Position numbers and translations under genes: made by a program
Shown here: positions 43,982 to 52,109 of the stretch, piece after piece
Position numbering within the stretch: position 1 is the first letter of the stretch
Layout: each line of letters opens with the position of its first letter
The notes under the pieces: model-generated
The model's database searches: none
The model's input: only the letters and a program-made list of their open reading frames with translations
Told to the model about the DNA's origin: nothing
From: Streptomyces noursei ATCC 11455
GTDB taxonomy: Bacteria; Actinomycetota; Actinomycetes; Streptomycetales; Streptomycetaceae
Direction of reading: 5' to 3'
Assembly: GCF_001704275.1 (NCBI RefSeq)
Contig: NZ_CP011533.1
Coordinates: forward strand, 8,804,001 to 8,868,000
Length of the DNA stretch: 64,000 bases

Positions 43982-44758
43982 TCAATTGCAGGCCCGCAGG
44001 CCGGCGTTGCGCGGAGCGCCGAGATCCCTCGACAGGCTGCGCGCGACCTCGCGCACCGAAATGGCGTGTTCCTGGCGTGCGTTTTCGGCCAACAGTCTCT
44101 CGATCGGGCCCACCAGCCCCAGTCCGCCGACCACCTCACCGGTGCGGTCGAAGACCGGCGCCGCGATCCCCGCGTCACCGAGCGTCAACTCGTTCTCATC
44201 CACCGCGTACCCGGTCTCCCGCACCCGGTCCAACTGCGCCTGGAGTTCCGCCGGGTCGTCGAGACTGGAGCCGGTGACCCGCGGCAACTCGCCCGTCAGC
44301 AGTGCGGTGCGGCGTTCGGCGGGCAGGAAGGCGGCGATCGCCTTGCCCAGCGCGCAGGCGTTCCACGGCAGACTGGCCCCCGTCTCCAGCACCTGCATCG
44401 CCCCACCGGGCCGGAACGCATGGTGCACCACCAGCACATGACTGTCCGTCAGAATGCCGGTCCAGACGGCCGCGTCCGCCTGGGCGGCGAGCCGGTCGGC
44501 CCAGGTCGCCGCGCGAGTGCGCAGCTCGTGCGAGTCCAGGTAGGCGTTGCCCAGCGTCACCAGGCCAGGCCCCAGTTGGTACTTGCCGGACTCGCGGTCC
44601 TGGACGACCAGCCCCTCCGCCTCCAGGGTGCGCAGCAGCGCGTGGGCGGTCGGCTTGGCGACTCCGATCCGGTCGGCCAGTTCCGTCACGCCCAACCGCG
44701 GGGTCGCCGTGGCGAGTTCCCGCAGCACATGGATCGCCCTGTGCACCGCCTGGACCAT
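43982..44758 (-). CDS. IclR-family transcriptional regulator
   Basis: 258 residues. HTH: AVHRAIHVLRELATATPRLG, VTELADRIGVAKPTAHALLR. Effector domain: LPWNACALGKAIAAFLP, TGYAVDENELTLGDAGIAAP and VGGLGLVGPIERL. ATG 44758 has GGAGCGG upstream. It stands between divergent dhaM and downstream dhaL plus the hydroxyphenylglycine cassette. Related dyads occur on both sides (43722 and 44784), so it probably controls both. Confidence 0.93.
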   Translation of the reverse strand: MVQAVHRAIHVLRELATATPRLGVTELADRIGVAKPTAHALLRTLEAEGLVVQDRESGKYQLGPGLVTLGNAYLDSHELRTRAATWADRLAAQADAAVWTGILTDSHVLVVHHAFRPGGAMQVLETGASLPWNACALGKAIAAFLPAERRTALLTGELPRVTGSSLDDPAELQAQLDRVRETGYAVDENELTLGDAGIAAPVFDRTGEVVGGLGLVGPIERLLAENARQEHAISVREVARSLSRDLGAPRNAGLRACN

Positions 44759-44778
44759 GAACCGCTCCTCGGTCAGTA

Positions 44779-44807
44779 TTGCTGAACGGCGTTCCGAACC
44801 GTAGGGT
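44779..44807 (+). promoter_or_regulatory. dhaM promoter with embedded IclR-like operator
   Basis: -35 TTGCTG (44779-44784), 17-bp spacer, -10 TAGGGT (44802-44807), then 8 nt to ATG 44816 with no ribosome site: a leaderless promoter. The spacer contains the dyad GAACG-G-CGTTC (44784-44794), positioned for repression. Confidence 0.65.
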
Positions 44808-44815
44808 CCTTGTTC

Positions 44816-45208
44816 ATGACACCGCTGGTTGGCATCGTACTTGTGTCGCACCGTGCGGAGATCGCCCTGGGGGTACGGTCCCTGGTCGCCGAACTGGCCG
44901 GCGCCGGGGTCATGGTGGCCGCGGCGGGCGGCACCGACGACGGCGGTACCGGTACGAGCTACGCCCGCATCCTGGACGCCCTGCACAGCACCGCCACCGA
45001 CGCCGGCGTACTGGTCCTGCCGGACCTCGGCAGCTCGGTGCTCACCACGCGCCTCGTGTTGGACGACCACCCCGGCATCCGTGCCGTCCTCGCCGACGCC
45101 CCGTTCGTCGAAGGCGCCGTCGCCGCCGCCGTCACCGCCGCGACGGGCGCCGCCCTGCCCACCGTCGCCGAGGCCGCGGAGCAGGCCCGCCGCATCAGCA
45201 AGTTCTGA
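44816..45208 (+). CDS. dhaM: DhaM-type PTS phosphocarrier (EIIA domain)
   Basis: 130 residues, the single EIIA-man-like domain. The phosphorylatable His is in GIVLVSHRAEIALGV (residue ~11). AAAGGTDDGGTGTSYARIL and VLVLPDLGSSVLTTRLVL match DhaM, and APFVEGAVAAAVTAATGA closes it. It receives phosphate from HPr and rephosphorylates DhaL-bound ADP. ATG 44816 follows a leaderless-type promoter. It is divergent from the IclR gene; its partner dhaL lies beyond that gene and dhaK is missing. Confidence 0.92.
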   Translation: MTPLVGIVLVSHRAEIALGVRSLVAELAGAGVMVAAAGGTDDGGTGTSYARILDALHSTATDAGVLVLPDLGSSVLTTRLVLDDHPGIRAVLADAPFVEGAVAAAVTAATGAALPTVAEAAEQARRISKF

Positions 45209-45259
45209 CGGGAGCGCCGGACCGCACGGACCACCGACGCCGCCCCGCCGTGCGCGCCC

Positions 45260-45988
45260 GTCATAGACGGCATCAATGATCGCCATCGGAACCGCGTCAT
45301 GGCGCACGCCACGGCGTCCGGCACCCGGGCCATGCGGGCACAGGTCGATGTGGTCCCCGCCTGCGGGCCGGCCGCCCTCGAAGGCGTCAACGAGGCGCGG
45401 ACCGCACTCGCCGGCGTCCTCGACGTCCAGATCGTCGGCTTCCCCCAGCACGGTCTGCGCCAGGCACCCGGCACCGACGCGCTCCTGGAGCGAGCCGCCC
45501 GCGAGGGCCTGATCGACCCCGTCGGCGGCATCGACCCCGCGGGATTCGACGCCGCCCCCGACCAGCTGGAAACCGTCTTCGGCCCCGCCGAACGCCACCG
45601 CCTCGGAGTGGACATCCCTCTGCACGACCGCGGCGACCGGGGCCTGGTACCGCTGCGCGAGATCATCGCCCGCACCCGGGCCCTCGACATGGGCGGCCAC
45701 GCCACCGTCAGCCACACCTTCTGCGTGCCCGAACTGGCGCCCAGGGAGCTCGACGCGCTGGCCGGGGAACTGGCCATGACCGGCGTCTCCCTGACCACGG
45801 TCGCCCTCGACTCCACCTCGGTCCTGCCCCACCGGCGGCTGCGCGCCCACGGCGTGCGGGTCGGCATCGGCTCCGACGGCGTACGCGATGCCTGGAGCCC
45901 GTTCGGCACCGCGGACATGCTGCACCGCGCCCATCTCCTCGGCTACTGCACCGGTGCCCGTCTCGACGAGGAACTCGACGCGCGCTTC
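45260..45988 (+). pseudogene. Amidohydrolase (cytosine deaminase-like) relic
   Basis: A ~243-codon internal fragment. VIDGINDRHRNRVMAHA, RAMRAQVDVVPACGPAALEG, then DVQIVGFPQHGLRQAPGT. Metal-site pieces remain in DIPLHDRGDRGL and HATVSHTFCVPEL, and GIGSDGVRDAWSPFGTADML holds the metal Asp. The N-terminal strand with the HxH motif and about the last 100 residues are missing, and there is no proper start. The family deaminates or hydrolyses cyclic amides such as cytosine. The 3' break coincides with two 17-bp tandem repeats. Confidence 0.85.
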
Positions 45989-46019
45989 CCGACTCTCCAA
46001 CCTTCCCGACTCTCTAACC
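45986..46019. repeat. 17-bp tandem duplication at the pseudogene break
   Basis: TTCCCGACTCTCCAACC (45986-46002) is followed immediately by a copy with one change (46003-46019). The tract is pyrimidine-rich and marks the end of amidohydrolase similarity. Confidence 0.85.
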
Positions 46020-46029
46020 TTCCTTACTT

Positions 46030-46074
46030 TCCGCAAAATGCTCTATGTTTCTGCGGAGTGGGGAATGTTAGGGT
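46030..46074 (+). promoter_or_regulatory. Leaderless promoter with upstream dyad
   Basis: An AT-rich tract for this genome. TCCGCA (46030-46035) and TGCGGA (46052-46057) form a dyad around the expected -35. The -10 TAGGGT (46069-46074) lies 6 nt before ATG 46081, and no ribosome site is present. Confidence 0.6.
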
Positions 46075-46080
46075 ATTTTC

Positions 46081-46512
46081 ATGAGTGATCGCTTCTACTC
46101 CGTCGAGCAGGTGGCCGAGCACCTCGGGCTGCACGTGCGCACCGTCCGCAACTACGTGCGCGACGGGCGGCTCCCCGCCGTCCGGATCGGCAAGCAGTAC
46201 CGCATCGCGCACGAGGACCTGGAGACCTTCACCGGTCGCCCGATGCCCGCGCCCGATGACGGAACGGTCGTGCGGCAGCGGCACACCGAGGTGTCGAGCA
46301 TCGTGGAGATCGAGGACGTCGACTCCAGGACAGTCGACCGCCTGACCTCGCTGCTGATGACCGCGGCCGCGGGTCGCGGCCCGGGGGAGCGTCCGCTGCG
46401 GATCGAGACGGTGCACGACCGGGACCGGGCCCGGCTGAAGGTCATCGTCCTGGGCGGAGTGGCCGACACGGCCCGGCTGTTGGACTGCATGGAGGCGGTG
46501 CTCGCATCGTGA
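46081..46512 (+). CDS. Excisionase/MerR-like HTH DNA-binding protein
   Basis: 143 residues. The N-terminal HTH of the excisionase type is textbook: FYSVEQVAEHLGLHVRTVRN, YVRDGRLPAVRIGKQYRIAHED (residues 3-45). The C-terminal half is a small alpha/beta domain (VEIEDVDSRTVDRLTSLLMT ... LKVIVLGGVADTARLLDCME). No integrase is nearby, so this is a transcriptional regulator rather than a phage excisionase. It is probably expressed from a leaderless mRNA, and its stop overlaps the hydrolase start by 4 bp (GTGA). Confidence 0.88.
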   Translation: MSDRFYSVEQVAEHLGLHVRTVRNYVRDGRLPAVRIGKQYRIAHEDLETFTGRPMPAPDDGTVVRQRHTEVSSIVEIEDVDSRTVDRLTSLLMTAAAGRGPGERPLRIETVHDRDRARLKVIVLGGVADTARLLDCMEAVLAS

Positions 46513-47489
46513 GCACGAGCGAGACCGCAGACAAGGGCATGGGGACAGAGATGGGGGCAGACATGGGGACTGGCACGGGAACAGGCGTGGGGATGGGGAA
46601 GGGGGCGGACGCGAGCGTGGACCTGAGCGCGGGCGCGAGCGTGCTCTACAGGTCCGAGGCCGGGGCGAAGGAGATCCTGGGGCGCTATCGGGCGGCGCTG
46701 GATGCCTGGCCCGTCCCGGCCGAGCACCTGCGGGTGCCGACCCGTCAGGGGGAGACGTTCGTCGTGGTCTCCGGGCCGCCGGACGCACCGCCCCTGGTGC
46801 TGTTGCATGGTTCGGGCGCGAACACGTCGATGTGGTGGGACGACGTGGCCACCTGGTCCAGGCACTTCCGCATCTACGCCGTGGACGTCATCGGCGAGCC
46901 GGGCTTCAGCGCGCCCGCCCGGCCGCAGCTGGCCTCGGAAGCCCCCGCACAGTGGGTGGACGACGTGTTGGACGGGCTCGGCATCGCGCGGGCAGCCATC
47001 GTGGCGACCTCCCTCGGCGGGTGGTGGGCACTGGACTACGCCCGCCGCCGACCGGAGCGGGTGACGCAGCTGGCGCTGCTGTGCCCGGGCGGCCTGGGAC
47101 GCCAGAAGACGGGCTGGCTGTTCAAGGCACTGCTGCTGCGCGCCCTCGGACGCAAGGGCGTCGGCCGTTCGGTGCGCATGGTGACCGGCCTTCGAGACCC
47201 GAAACTCCAGCCCGTCCTCGACACCGTGATCCTCACCTTCACGCACTTCAAGCCGCGGACCGAGCGGCTGCCAGTCGTCCCGGACGAGGCGCTGCGCCGC
47301 TTCGCCATGCCGATGTTGGTCATCGCCGGGGCGCGCGACGCCCTGTTCGACTCCGCGGAGACCGCCCGACGGGTGCGCAGGTGCGCACCGCACGCGACGG
47401 TGCGCCTCCTGCCGGAGGCCGGACACGCCCTCCTCGGGCAGACCGACACCGTCCTGGAGTTCTTGCGGGGGTCGGCGGCCGGGCGGTAG
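46509..47489 (+). CDS. Alpha/beta hydrolase coupled to HTH regulator
   Basis: 326 residues from GTG 46509. The first ~45 residues are a low-complexity Met/Gly/Thr run (GMGTEMGADMGTGTGTG) coded by degenerate repeats; the domain proper starts near LYRSEAGAKEIL. PLVLLHGSGANTSMWWDD, VDVIGEPGFS, the nucleophile elbow VATSLGGWWALDYA, MLVIAGARDALFDS (Asp) and LLPEAGHALLGQ (His) complete the triad. The start codon overlaps the HTH gene's stop, so the two are co-expressed. The true N-terminus may be nearer 46640. Substrate unknown. Confidence 0.87.
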   Translation: MSTSETADKGMGTEMGADMGTGTGTGVGMGKGADASVDLSAGASVLYRSEAGAKEILGRYRAALDAWPVPAEHLRVPTRQGETFVVVSGPPDAPPLVLLHGSGANTSMWWDDVATWSRHFRIYAVDVIGEPGFSAPARPQLASEAPAQWVDDVLDGLGIARAAIVATSLGGWWALDYARRRPERVTQLALLCPGGLGRQKTGWLFKALLLRALGRKGVGRSVRMVTGLRDPKLQPVLDTVILTFTHFKPRTERLPVVPDEALRRFAMPMLVIAGARDALFDSAETARRVRRCAPHATVRLLPEAGHALLGQTDTVLEFLRGSAAGR

Positions 47490-47554
47490 GCGGCCTGGGG
47501 CGGCCACGGAAAACCGGCTGTCGACGCAGGGGCGCAACAGGTAGAAATGTGGTC

Positions 47555-48037
47555 ATGACGGTCTTTTACTGCGCGAAGTGCGCCGCGCAACTCACCACGG
47601 AACTCCAGCGGCTGCCCGCGGTTCCGGAGGTCTCGATTGACGAGAGGGACCGTGACAAGCAGACCTTCCTGGCGCCGTCGACGGTGCCGCGGGGCCAGTA
47701 CGCGATCGACCCGGAGCCCTGGGGCGCGCCTTTCGAACCTGCCGGGCACGAGCCCGGACGTTCGGCAGGTGATCGATCTCTGATGACCCCGTCGGGCTGG
47801 GGCGACGTGGTCTCCGCCGGTCCCAGGCACTCCGCGATCGTCCACCCGGAAGACGTCCCGACCCTGACCCTGGCCGACTGCGACCGACCCCATCAAGGCT
47901 GTTGCGGCCCCCTGGGCACCGGCGGCCGCAACATGGCCTGCACCTGCGGGACCCTCGTCGCCACCCTCGTCGCGGACTGTATGGGGCCGCACGAACTCCA
48001 TCTCGATCCGATACGGGTGTATGCCTGGGACGGCTGA
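47555..48037 (+). CDS. Cys-rich hypothetical protein
   Basis: 160 residues, family not recognised. FYCAKCAAQLT gives an N-terminal CxxC. CDRPHQGCCGPLGTGG and MACTCGTLVATLVADCMGPH form a C-terminal cysteine cluster, so zinc or Fe-S binding is plausible. ELHLDPIRVYAWDG ends the protein. ATG 47555 lacks a ribosome site; TAGAAAT 7 nt before it may be a leaderless -10. Cytoplasmic. Confidence 0.75.
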   Translation: MTVFYCAKCAAQLTTELQRLPAVPEVSIDERDRDKQTFLAPSTVPRGQYAIDPEPWGAPFEPAGHEPGRSAGDRSLMTPSGWGDVVSAGPRHSAIVHPEDVPTLTLADCDRPHQGCCGPLGTGGRNMACTCGTLVATLVADCMGPHELHLDPIRVYAWDG

Positions 48038-48153
48038 CTGGTGGCGTCGTACCTCGCGGGGCCATCGGCCACGGACCGGACTGGCGCGGACGACAGTGGG
48101 TCGCGTGCCGGCAGTCATGCGCCCCCTGCGCACCCGCGCACCCCGGAGGCTCT

Positions 48154-48183
48154 CTGGACGCGCCCGCGCTCCGCCCTTAGCGT
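48154..48183 (+). promoter_or_regulatory. Leaderless promoter of the P450 gene
   Basis: -35 CTGGAC (48154-48159), 18-bp spacer, -10 TAGCGT (48178-48183), 8 nt to GTG 48192. No Shine-Dalgarno sequence is present. Confidence 0.55.
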
Positions 48184-48191
48184 CACGCATC

Positions 48192-49415
48192 GTGACTAGC
48201 ATCCCGCAGCCTCCTGACATCCTGTCACCAGAGTTCGCGATCGACCCCTACTCGGCGTACCGCGTGCTGCGCGAGCACTATCCGCTGCTGCACCACAAGG
48301 GCACCGACAGCTATCTGCTCTCCCGCTACGAGGACGTGGAACGGGCCTTTCGCGAGCCGGTGTTCACCAGTGACAACTACTCCTGGCAGCTCGAACCCGT
48401 CCACGGCGGACGCACACTGCCGCAGATGAGCGGTCGCGAACACGCCGTTCGCCGCGCCCTGGTGGCGCCGGCCTTCCGCGGCCGGGAACTGCGCGAGACG
48501 TTCCTGCCCCTCATCGAGCGGAACGCCCGGGAACTGATCGATGCCTTCCGCGGGGCGGAAGAGGTGGATCTGGTGGCGCAGTTCGCCACCCGCCTCCCGA
48601 TCAACGTGATCCTCGACATGCTCGGACTGGACCGGGCCGACCACGACCGTTTCCACGGCTGGTACACCGCGGTCGTCGCTTTCATCTCCAACCTCGCCCA
48701 GGACCCCGGGATCGCGGCGGCCGGCCGGCACGCGGGCGACGAACTCGCCGCGTATCTGCACCCGATCATCCGGGAACGGCGTGCCGCGCCAGGTGACGAC
48801 CTGCTGTCCAGGCTGTGCACCGCCGAGGTCGAGGGCGTCCGGATGACCGACCAGGACATCACCTCGTTCGTCAGCCTGCTGTTGTCCGCGGGCGGCGAAA
48901 CCTCGGACAAGGCCATCGCCCTGCTCGTCCGCAACCTGCTGGCGCACCCCGATCAATGGGCCGCGGTACGCGCCGACCGTTCGTTGATACCCGTCGCCTT
49001 CGCCGAGACGCTGCGCCACACCCCACCGGTCCAGATGATCATGCGTCAGCCCGCCGCGGACGTCACCCTCAGCGGCGGCACCGTACCCGCGGGCGCCACC
49101 GTCGTCTGCCTGATCGGTGCCGCCAACCGCGACCCCCGCCAGTACTCCGAGCCCGAAGCCTTCGACGTCTTCCGCACCGACCTCAACCCGGACAGTGCCT
49201 TCAGCGCCGCCGCACAGCACGTCGCCTTCGGCCTCGGCCGGCACTTCTGTGTGGGCGCCCTGCTCGCCAGGGCCGAGGTCGAGACCGGGATCAACCAACT
49301 CCTCGACGCCTTCCCCGACCTGCGGTTCGCCGACGGTGCCGCACCCGGCGACGCGGGCGTCTTCACCCGCGGGCCGCAGCAGTTGCGGCTACGCCTCCGG
49401 GCCGGCGCGCCCTGA
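48192..49415 (+). CDS. Cytochrome P450
   Basis: 407 residues, soluble bacterial type. The oxygen-binding I-helix is LLLSAGGETSDKAIALL, the ExxR motif is in AETLRHTPPVQ, and the haem loop is HVAFGLGRHFCVGALLAR with the Cys ligand. SGREHAVRRALVAPAF is the C-helix haem-propionate region. GTG 48192 matches the promoter and the family start (ILSPEFAIDPYSAYRVLRE). No ferredoxin or reductase gene is adjacent, so electrons must come from elsewhere. The next gene, an LLM oxidoreductase, may act with it. Substrate unknown. Confidence 0.95.
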   Translation: MTSIPQPPDILSPEFAIDPYSAYRVLREHYPLLHHKGTDSYLLSRYEDVERAFREPVFTSDNYSWQLEPVHGGRTLPQMSGREHAVRRALVAPAFRGRELRETFLPLIERNARELIDAFRGAEEVDLVAQFATRLPINVILDMLGLDRADHDRFHGWYTAVVAFISNLAQDPGIAAAGRHAGDELAAYLHPIIRERRAAPGDDLLSRLCTAEVEGVRMTDQDITSFVSLLLSAGGETSDKAIALLVRNLLAHPDQWAAVRADRSLIPVAFAETLRHTPPVQMIMRQPAADVTLSGGTVPAGATVVCLIGAANRDPRQYSEPEAFDVFRTDLNPDSAFSAAAQHVAFGLGRHFCVGALLARAEVETGINQLLDAFPDLRFADGAAPGDAGVFTRGPQQLRLRLRAGAP

Positions 49416-49466
49416 CAGACCCCGCAGCCGGCCACCGGGGACGCACAGGCATCGCACCGACCGCCT

Positions 49467-49518
49467 GGCCGCCCACGGGTCCACCGGGCTCACCCCGGCT
49501 GCCCGGCCGTGGGCGGCC
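49467..49518 (+). terminator. P450 terminator
   Basis: GGCCGCCCACGG (49467-49478) pairs exactly with 49507-49518 about 50 bp past the P450 stop: a 12-bp GC-rich stem. Confidence 0.65.
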
Positions 49519-49605
49519 GGCAGTCGGCCCGTCCGTCGACGCGTCGGTCCCCGTCGGGGATGTTCGCCTCCCGCGGAACGGCTTTCAGCCGCCCGGCGGT
49601 GATCC

Positions 49606-49611
49606 TAGTGT
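49606..49611 (+). promoter_or_regulatory. Leaderless -10 of the LLM gene
   Basis: TAGTGT ends 6 nt before ATG 49618 and no ribosome site is present. The -35 is weak (TTTCAG near 49583). Confidence 0.45.
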
Positions 49612-49617
49612 TCGACC

Positions 49618-50547
49618 ATGTCGACACCAGTGGTATCAGTACAGGCGGTGCCCCAAGACGGCCCTTCCTGGGCGGCATTGGCCGCCCGCGTGGAAGCGGC
49701 CGGATACGACGCACTGCTCGCAGCAGACCATCCTGGCGCGGTCGCTTCCCCCTTCGTCGCCCTGGCCGCCGCCGCGGCCGTCACCGAGCGCATCGGTCTC
49801 GGCTCCTATGTCTCCCAGGCAGGAATCCGCGAACCGCTGTTGCTCGCGTCGGACGTCGCGACCTTGGACGTCCTCTCCGGCGGACGCGCACGGCTGGGAA
49901 CGGGAGCAGGCCACACCCCCGCCGAATGGGCCATGTTGGGGAAGGAGCGGCCCGACGTCGCCGGACGCGTACGCCGCTTCGTGGCCGTTGCCGAAACCTG
50001 CCGGGCACTTCTCGCGGGCGAGACGGTCACCCTCGACGGCCCCGAAATCCGCGCGCACCGAGCCCGGCTCACCGCCCCCCTGCCGATCCAGCAACCGGTG
50101 CCCTTCACCTTCGGCGGCGGCAACTCCACCCTTCTTCGATGGGCCGGAAAGCATGCGGACGTGGTGGCACTGAGTGGACTGGGCCGCACGCTGTCCGACG
50201 GCCACAGCCATGAAGCGCGGTGGAACGGCGAGGACATCGACAAACAAGTGGCCATCATCGAACAAGGAGCCAGCGGCCGGGCGACGCCCCCCGTCCGTGA
50301 AGCACTCGTCCAGATCGTCGAGGTCACCGACGACGCCGAGGGCGCCGCACACCGGCTCGCCCAGCTCTACGACACCACCGCAGCCAACGTACTGGAGTCG
50401 CCCTATGCCTGGGTCGGCACGGCGGCGGAAATCGCAGCCGCCATAGCCACCCACGAACGCCGATGGGGCATCACCCGCTACGTCGTACGGGAACGCCATC
50501 TGGACGGTGCCGACCGCGTCTTCGCTCATCTCTCCCGAGGCCGGTGA
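49618..50547 (+). CDS. LLM-class (luciferase-like) oxidoreductase
   Basis: 309 residues, (beta/alpha)8 luciferase-like monooxygenase family. GYDALLAADHP, IGLGSYVSQAGIREPLLLAS, TLDVLSGGRARLGTGAGHTP and FTFGGGNSTLLRWAGKHADV are typical cofactor-pocket segments. Short SGGR/GTGAGH motifs are common in F420-dependent members. It follows the P450 gene but has its own leaderless promoter. Substrate unknown. Confidence 0.88.
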   Translation: MSTPVVSVQAVPQDGPSWAALAARVEAAGYDALLAADHPGAVASPFVALAAAAAVTERIGLGSYVSQAGIREPLLLASDVATLDVLSGGRARLGTGAGHTPAEWAMLGKERPDVAGRVRRFVAVAETCRALLAGETVTLDGPEIRAHRARLTAPLPIQQPVPFTFGGGNSTLLRWAGKHADVVALSGLGRTLSDGHSHEARWNGEDIDKQVAIIEQGASGRATPPVREALVQIVEVTDDAEGAAHRLAQLYDTTAANVLESPYAWVGTAAEIAAAIATHERRWGITRYVVRERHLDGADRVFAHLSRGR

Positions 50548-50642
50548 GCCACTCCGCCGTGATCCGTATGAGCACGCCCGCCTGCGGGTTTGAGTAGTCG
50601 CACCGATGCGCGGACCCGCCTCGGCACATTTGGCTCTGGTCC

Positions 50643-50981
50643 ATGAACGCAAACCCGGGCGGACCGCAGCGCGACCCGCGGTGGTGGTTGCCACCACTGC
50701 TGGGCGCTTCCGCGCTCTTCCCCCTGTTCTTCGTCGACTTCTTCTTCTACAGCTTCAGCGTCATGTACACCGACTCGTGCGGCCCCGACCAATGCCCCAC
50801 GAGCGTGACCATGCCGCTCACCGCGGCACCGGTGCTCTACGGAGCCGGAATCGTGCTCGTCCTGCTGTCGGCGCTGCTGCCCTGGTGGCCCGTGATGCGG
50901 CCGGCCCGCATCGCACTGGCAGCGACCGGAGTCACGTCCGGCGCGGCCGTGGTGCCGCTGCTGCTCACGATCCACCGCTGA
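50643..50981 (+). CDS. Hypothetical small membrane protein
   Basis: 112 residues with three hydrophobic helices: PPLLGASALFPLFFVDFFFY, VLYGAGIVLVLLSALLPWW and IALAATGVTSGAAVVPLLLT. A short extracytoplasmic loop has two Cys (DSCGPDQCPTS) that could form a disulfide. ATG 50643 lacks a strong ribosome site. Family not recognised. Confidence 0.65.
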   Translation: MNANPGGPQRDPRWWLPPLLGASALFPLFFVDFFFYSFSVMYTDSCGPDQCPTSVTMPLTAAPVLYGAGIVLVLLSALLPWWPVMRPARIALAATGVTSGAAVVPLLLTIHR

Positions 50982-51178
50982 GACGGCACCGCCCGAGCAC
51001 TCACCGGCAGCCGCACCACGCGGCGCTGCGACGATCGGCGCGGCGTTGTACGCGGAGCCGGCGGCCCGACGGCGGACACGACCTGGGTGCTTGCACGGCC
51101 CCGCCATCGGGATCAGAGTGGCGGGATCGTATCAGCGTCCGATTTTCCTGGTCTGTCCGTGTCGGTGGAGGAGTGCCC

Positions 51179-52063
51179 ATGCCGGAGTTCGAGCAGTGGG
51201 ACATCGTCACCGGGGTGGGGCTGACCGCACTCGGCGTCGCGGCCGGGCGGGCGCTGGAGACCGAACGTGCCGACCGCCTGGTCAGCGACCCCTACGCCGA
51301 CGCCTTCCTGGCGGCGGCGGACGCGCCGGTGCCGGTGCCGCGGCGCAGGGCGGACGCCGCGCGGCTGTCCGCCGTCGCGCGCGACATGTGGACCTCGATG
51401 GCGGACTACCTCGGCGTCCGCTCCCGGTTCTTCGACCGCTTCCTGATGACGGCGGCGGCCGGTGGCATCACGCAGGTGGTGGTGCCGGCCGCCGGCCTGG
51501 ACGTTCGGGCCTTCCGGTTGGAGTGGCCGCCGGGCGTCGAGTTGTTCGAGATCGACCAGGCACGGGTGCTGGAGTTCAAGGACGGCGTCCTCGACCGCCT
51601 CGGCGCCCGGCCCCGCTGCGGCCGGCACGTGGTCCCGGTCGATCTGCGGGACGACTGGCCGGCCGCCCTCCGGGACGCCGGATTCGACCCCGGCCGGGCG
51701 ACCGCATGGCTGGCCGAAGGGCTGCTGCCCTTCCTGCCCTCCGCCGCCGAGCGGCTGTTCTTCGACCGCATCGGCCGGCTCTCCGCGCCCGGCAGCCGGC
51801 TGGCCGCCGAGCACCTCGCGCCGAGCGTCCGACCGCTCGTCGAGGACCCGGCGTTCCGCGCGGCCACCCGTGCACTGGGCGTCGACCTCGCCGATCTGTG
51901 GCACTTCGACGGCAAGGCGGATCCCGGCGGGGCGCTGACCGCCGACGGCTGGGACGTGCGGTCCGTCCCGGCACACCAGGTCGCCGCCGCGTACCGGCGG
52001 GAGCTCCACGGCATGATGGGGCGCACCGTGGAGCACAGCCGCTTCCTCACCGCCGAGCGGTAG
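51179..52063 (+). CDS. SAM-dependent methyltransferase (LCM/TIGR00027-like)
   Basis: 294 residues. Pattern: DIVTGVGLTALGVAAGRALE, DPYADAFL, VRSRFFDRFLMTAAAGGITQ, QVVVPAAGLDVRAFRLEWPP (SAM site; A replaces the more common G), FEIDQARVLEFKDGVL and LAEGLLPFLPSAAERLFF. This is the leucine carboxyl methyltransferase-like family common in actinobacteria as O-methyltransferases. ATG 51179 has GGAGGAG 5 nt upstream. Substrate unknown. Confidence 0.9.
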   Translation: MPEFEQWDIVTGVGLTALGVAAGRALETERADRLVSDPYADAFLAAADAPVPVPRRRADAARLSAVARDMWTSMADYLGVRSRFFDRFLMTAAAGGITQVVVPAAGLDVRAFRLEWPPGVELFEIDQARVLEFKDGVLDRLGARPRCGRHVVPVDLRDDWPAALRDAGFDPGRATAWLAEGLLPFLPSAAERLFFDRIGRLSAPGSRLAAEHLAPSVRPLVEDPAFRAATRALGVDLADLWHFDGKADPGGALTADGWDVRSVPAHQVAAAYRRELHGMMGRTVEHSRFLTAER

Positions 52064-52109
52064 CGCGCGCCGGCGAGGAAGCGCCCCGGCCGAGGCCCGG
52101 CCTCAGCGG

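Noticed and set aside
46081..46512. Phage excisionase and integrated element
   Set aside because: The HTH is excisionase-like, but there is no integrase, tRNA or attachment repeat, and the gene is coupled to a hydrolase.
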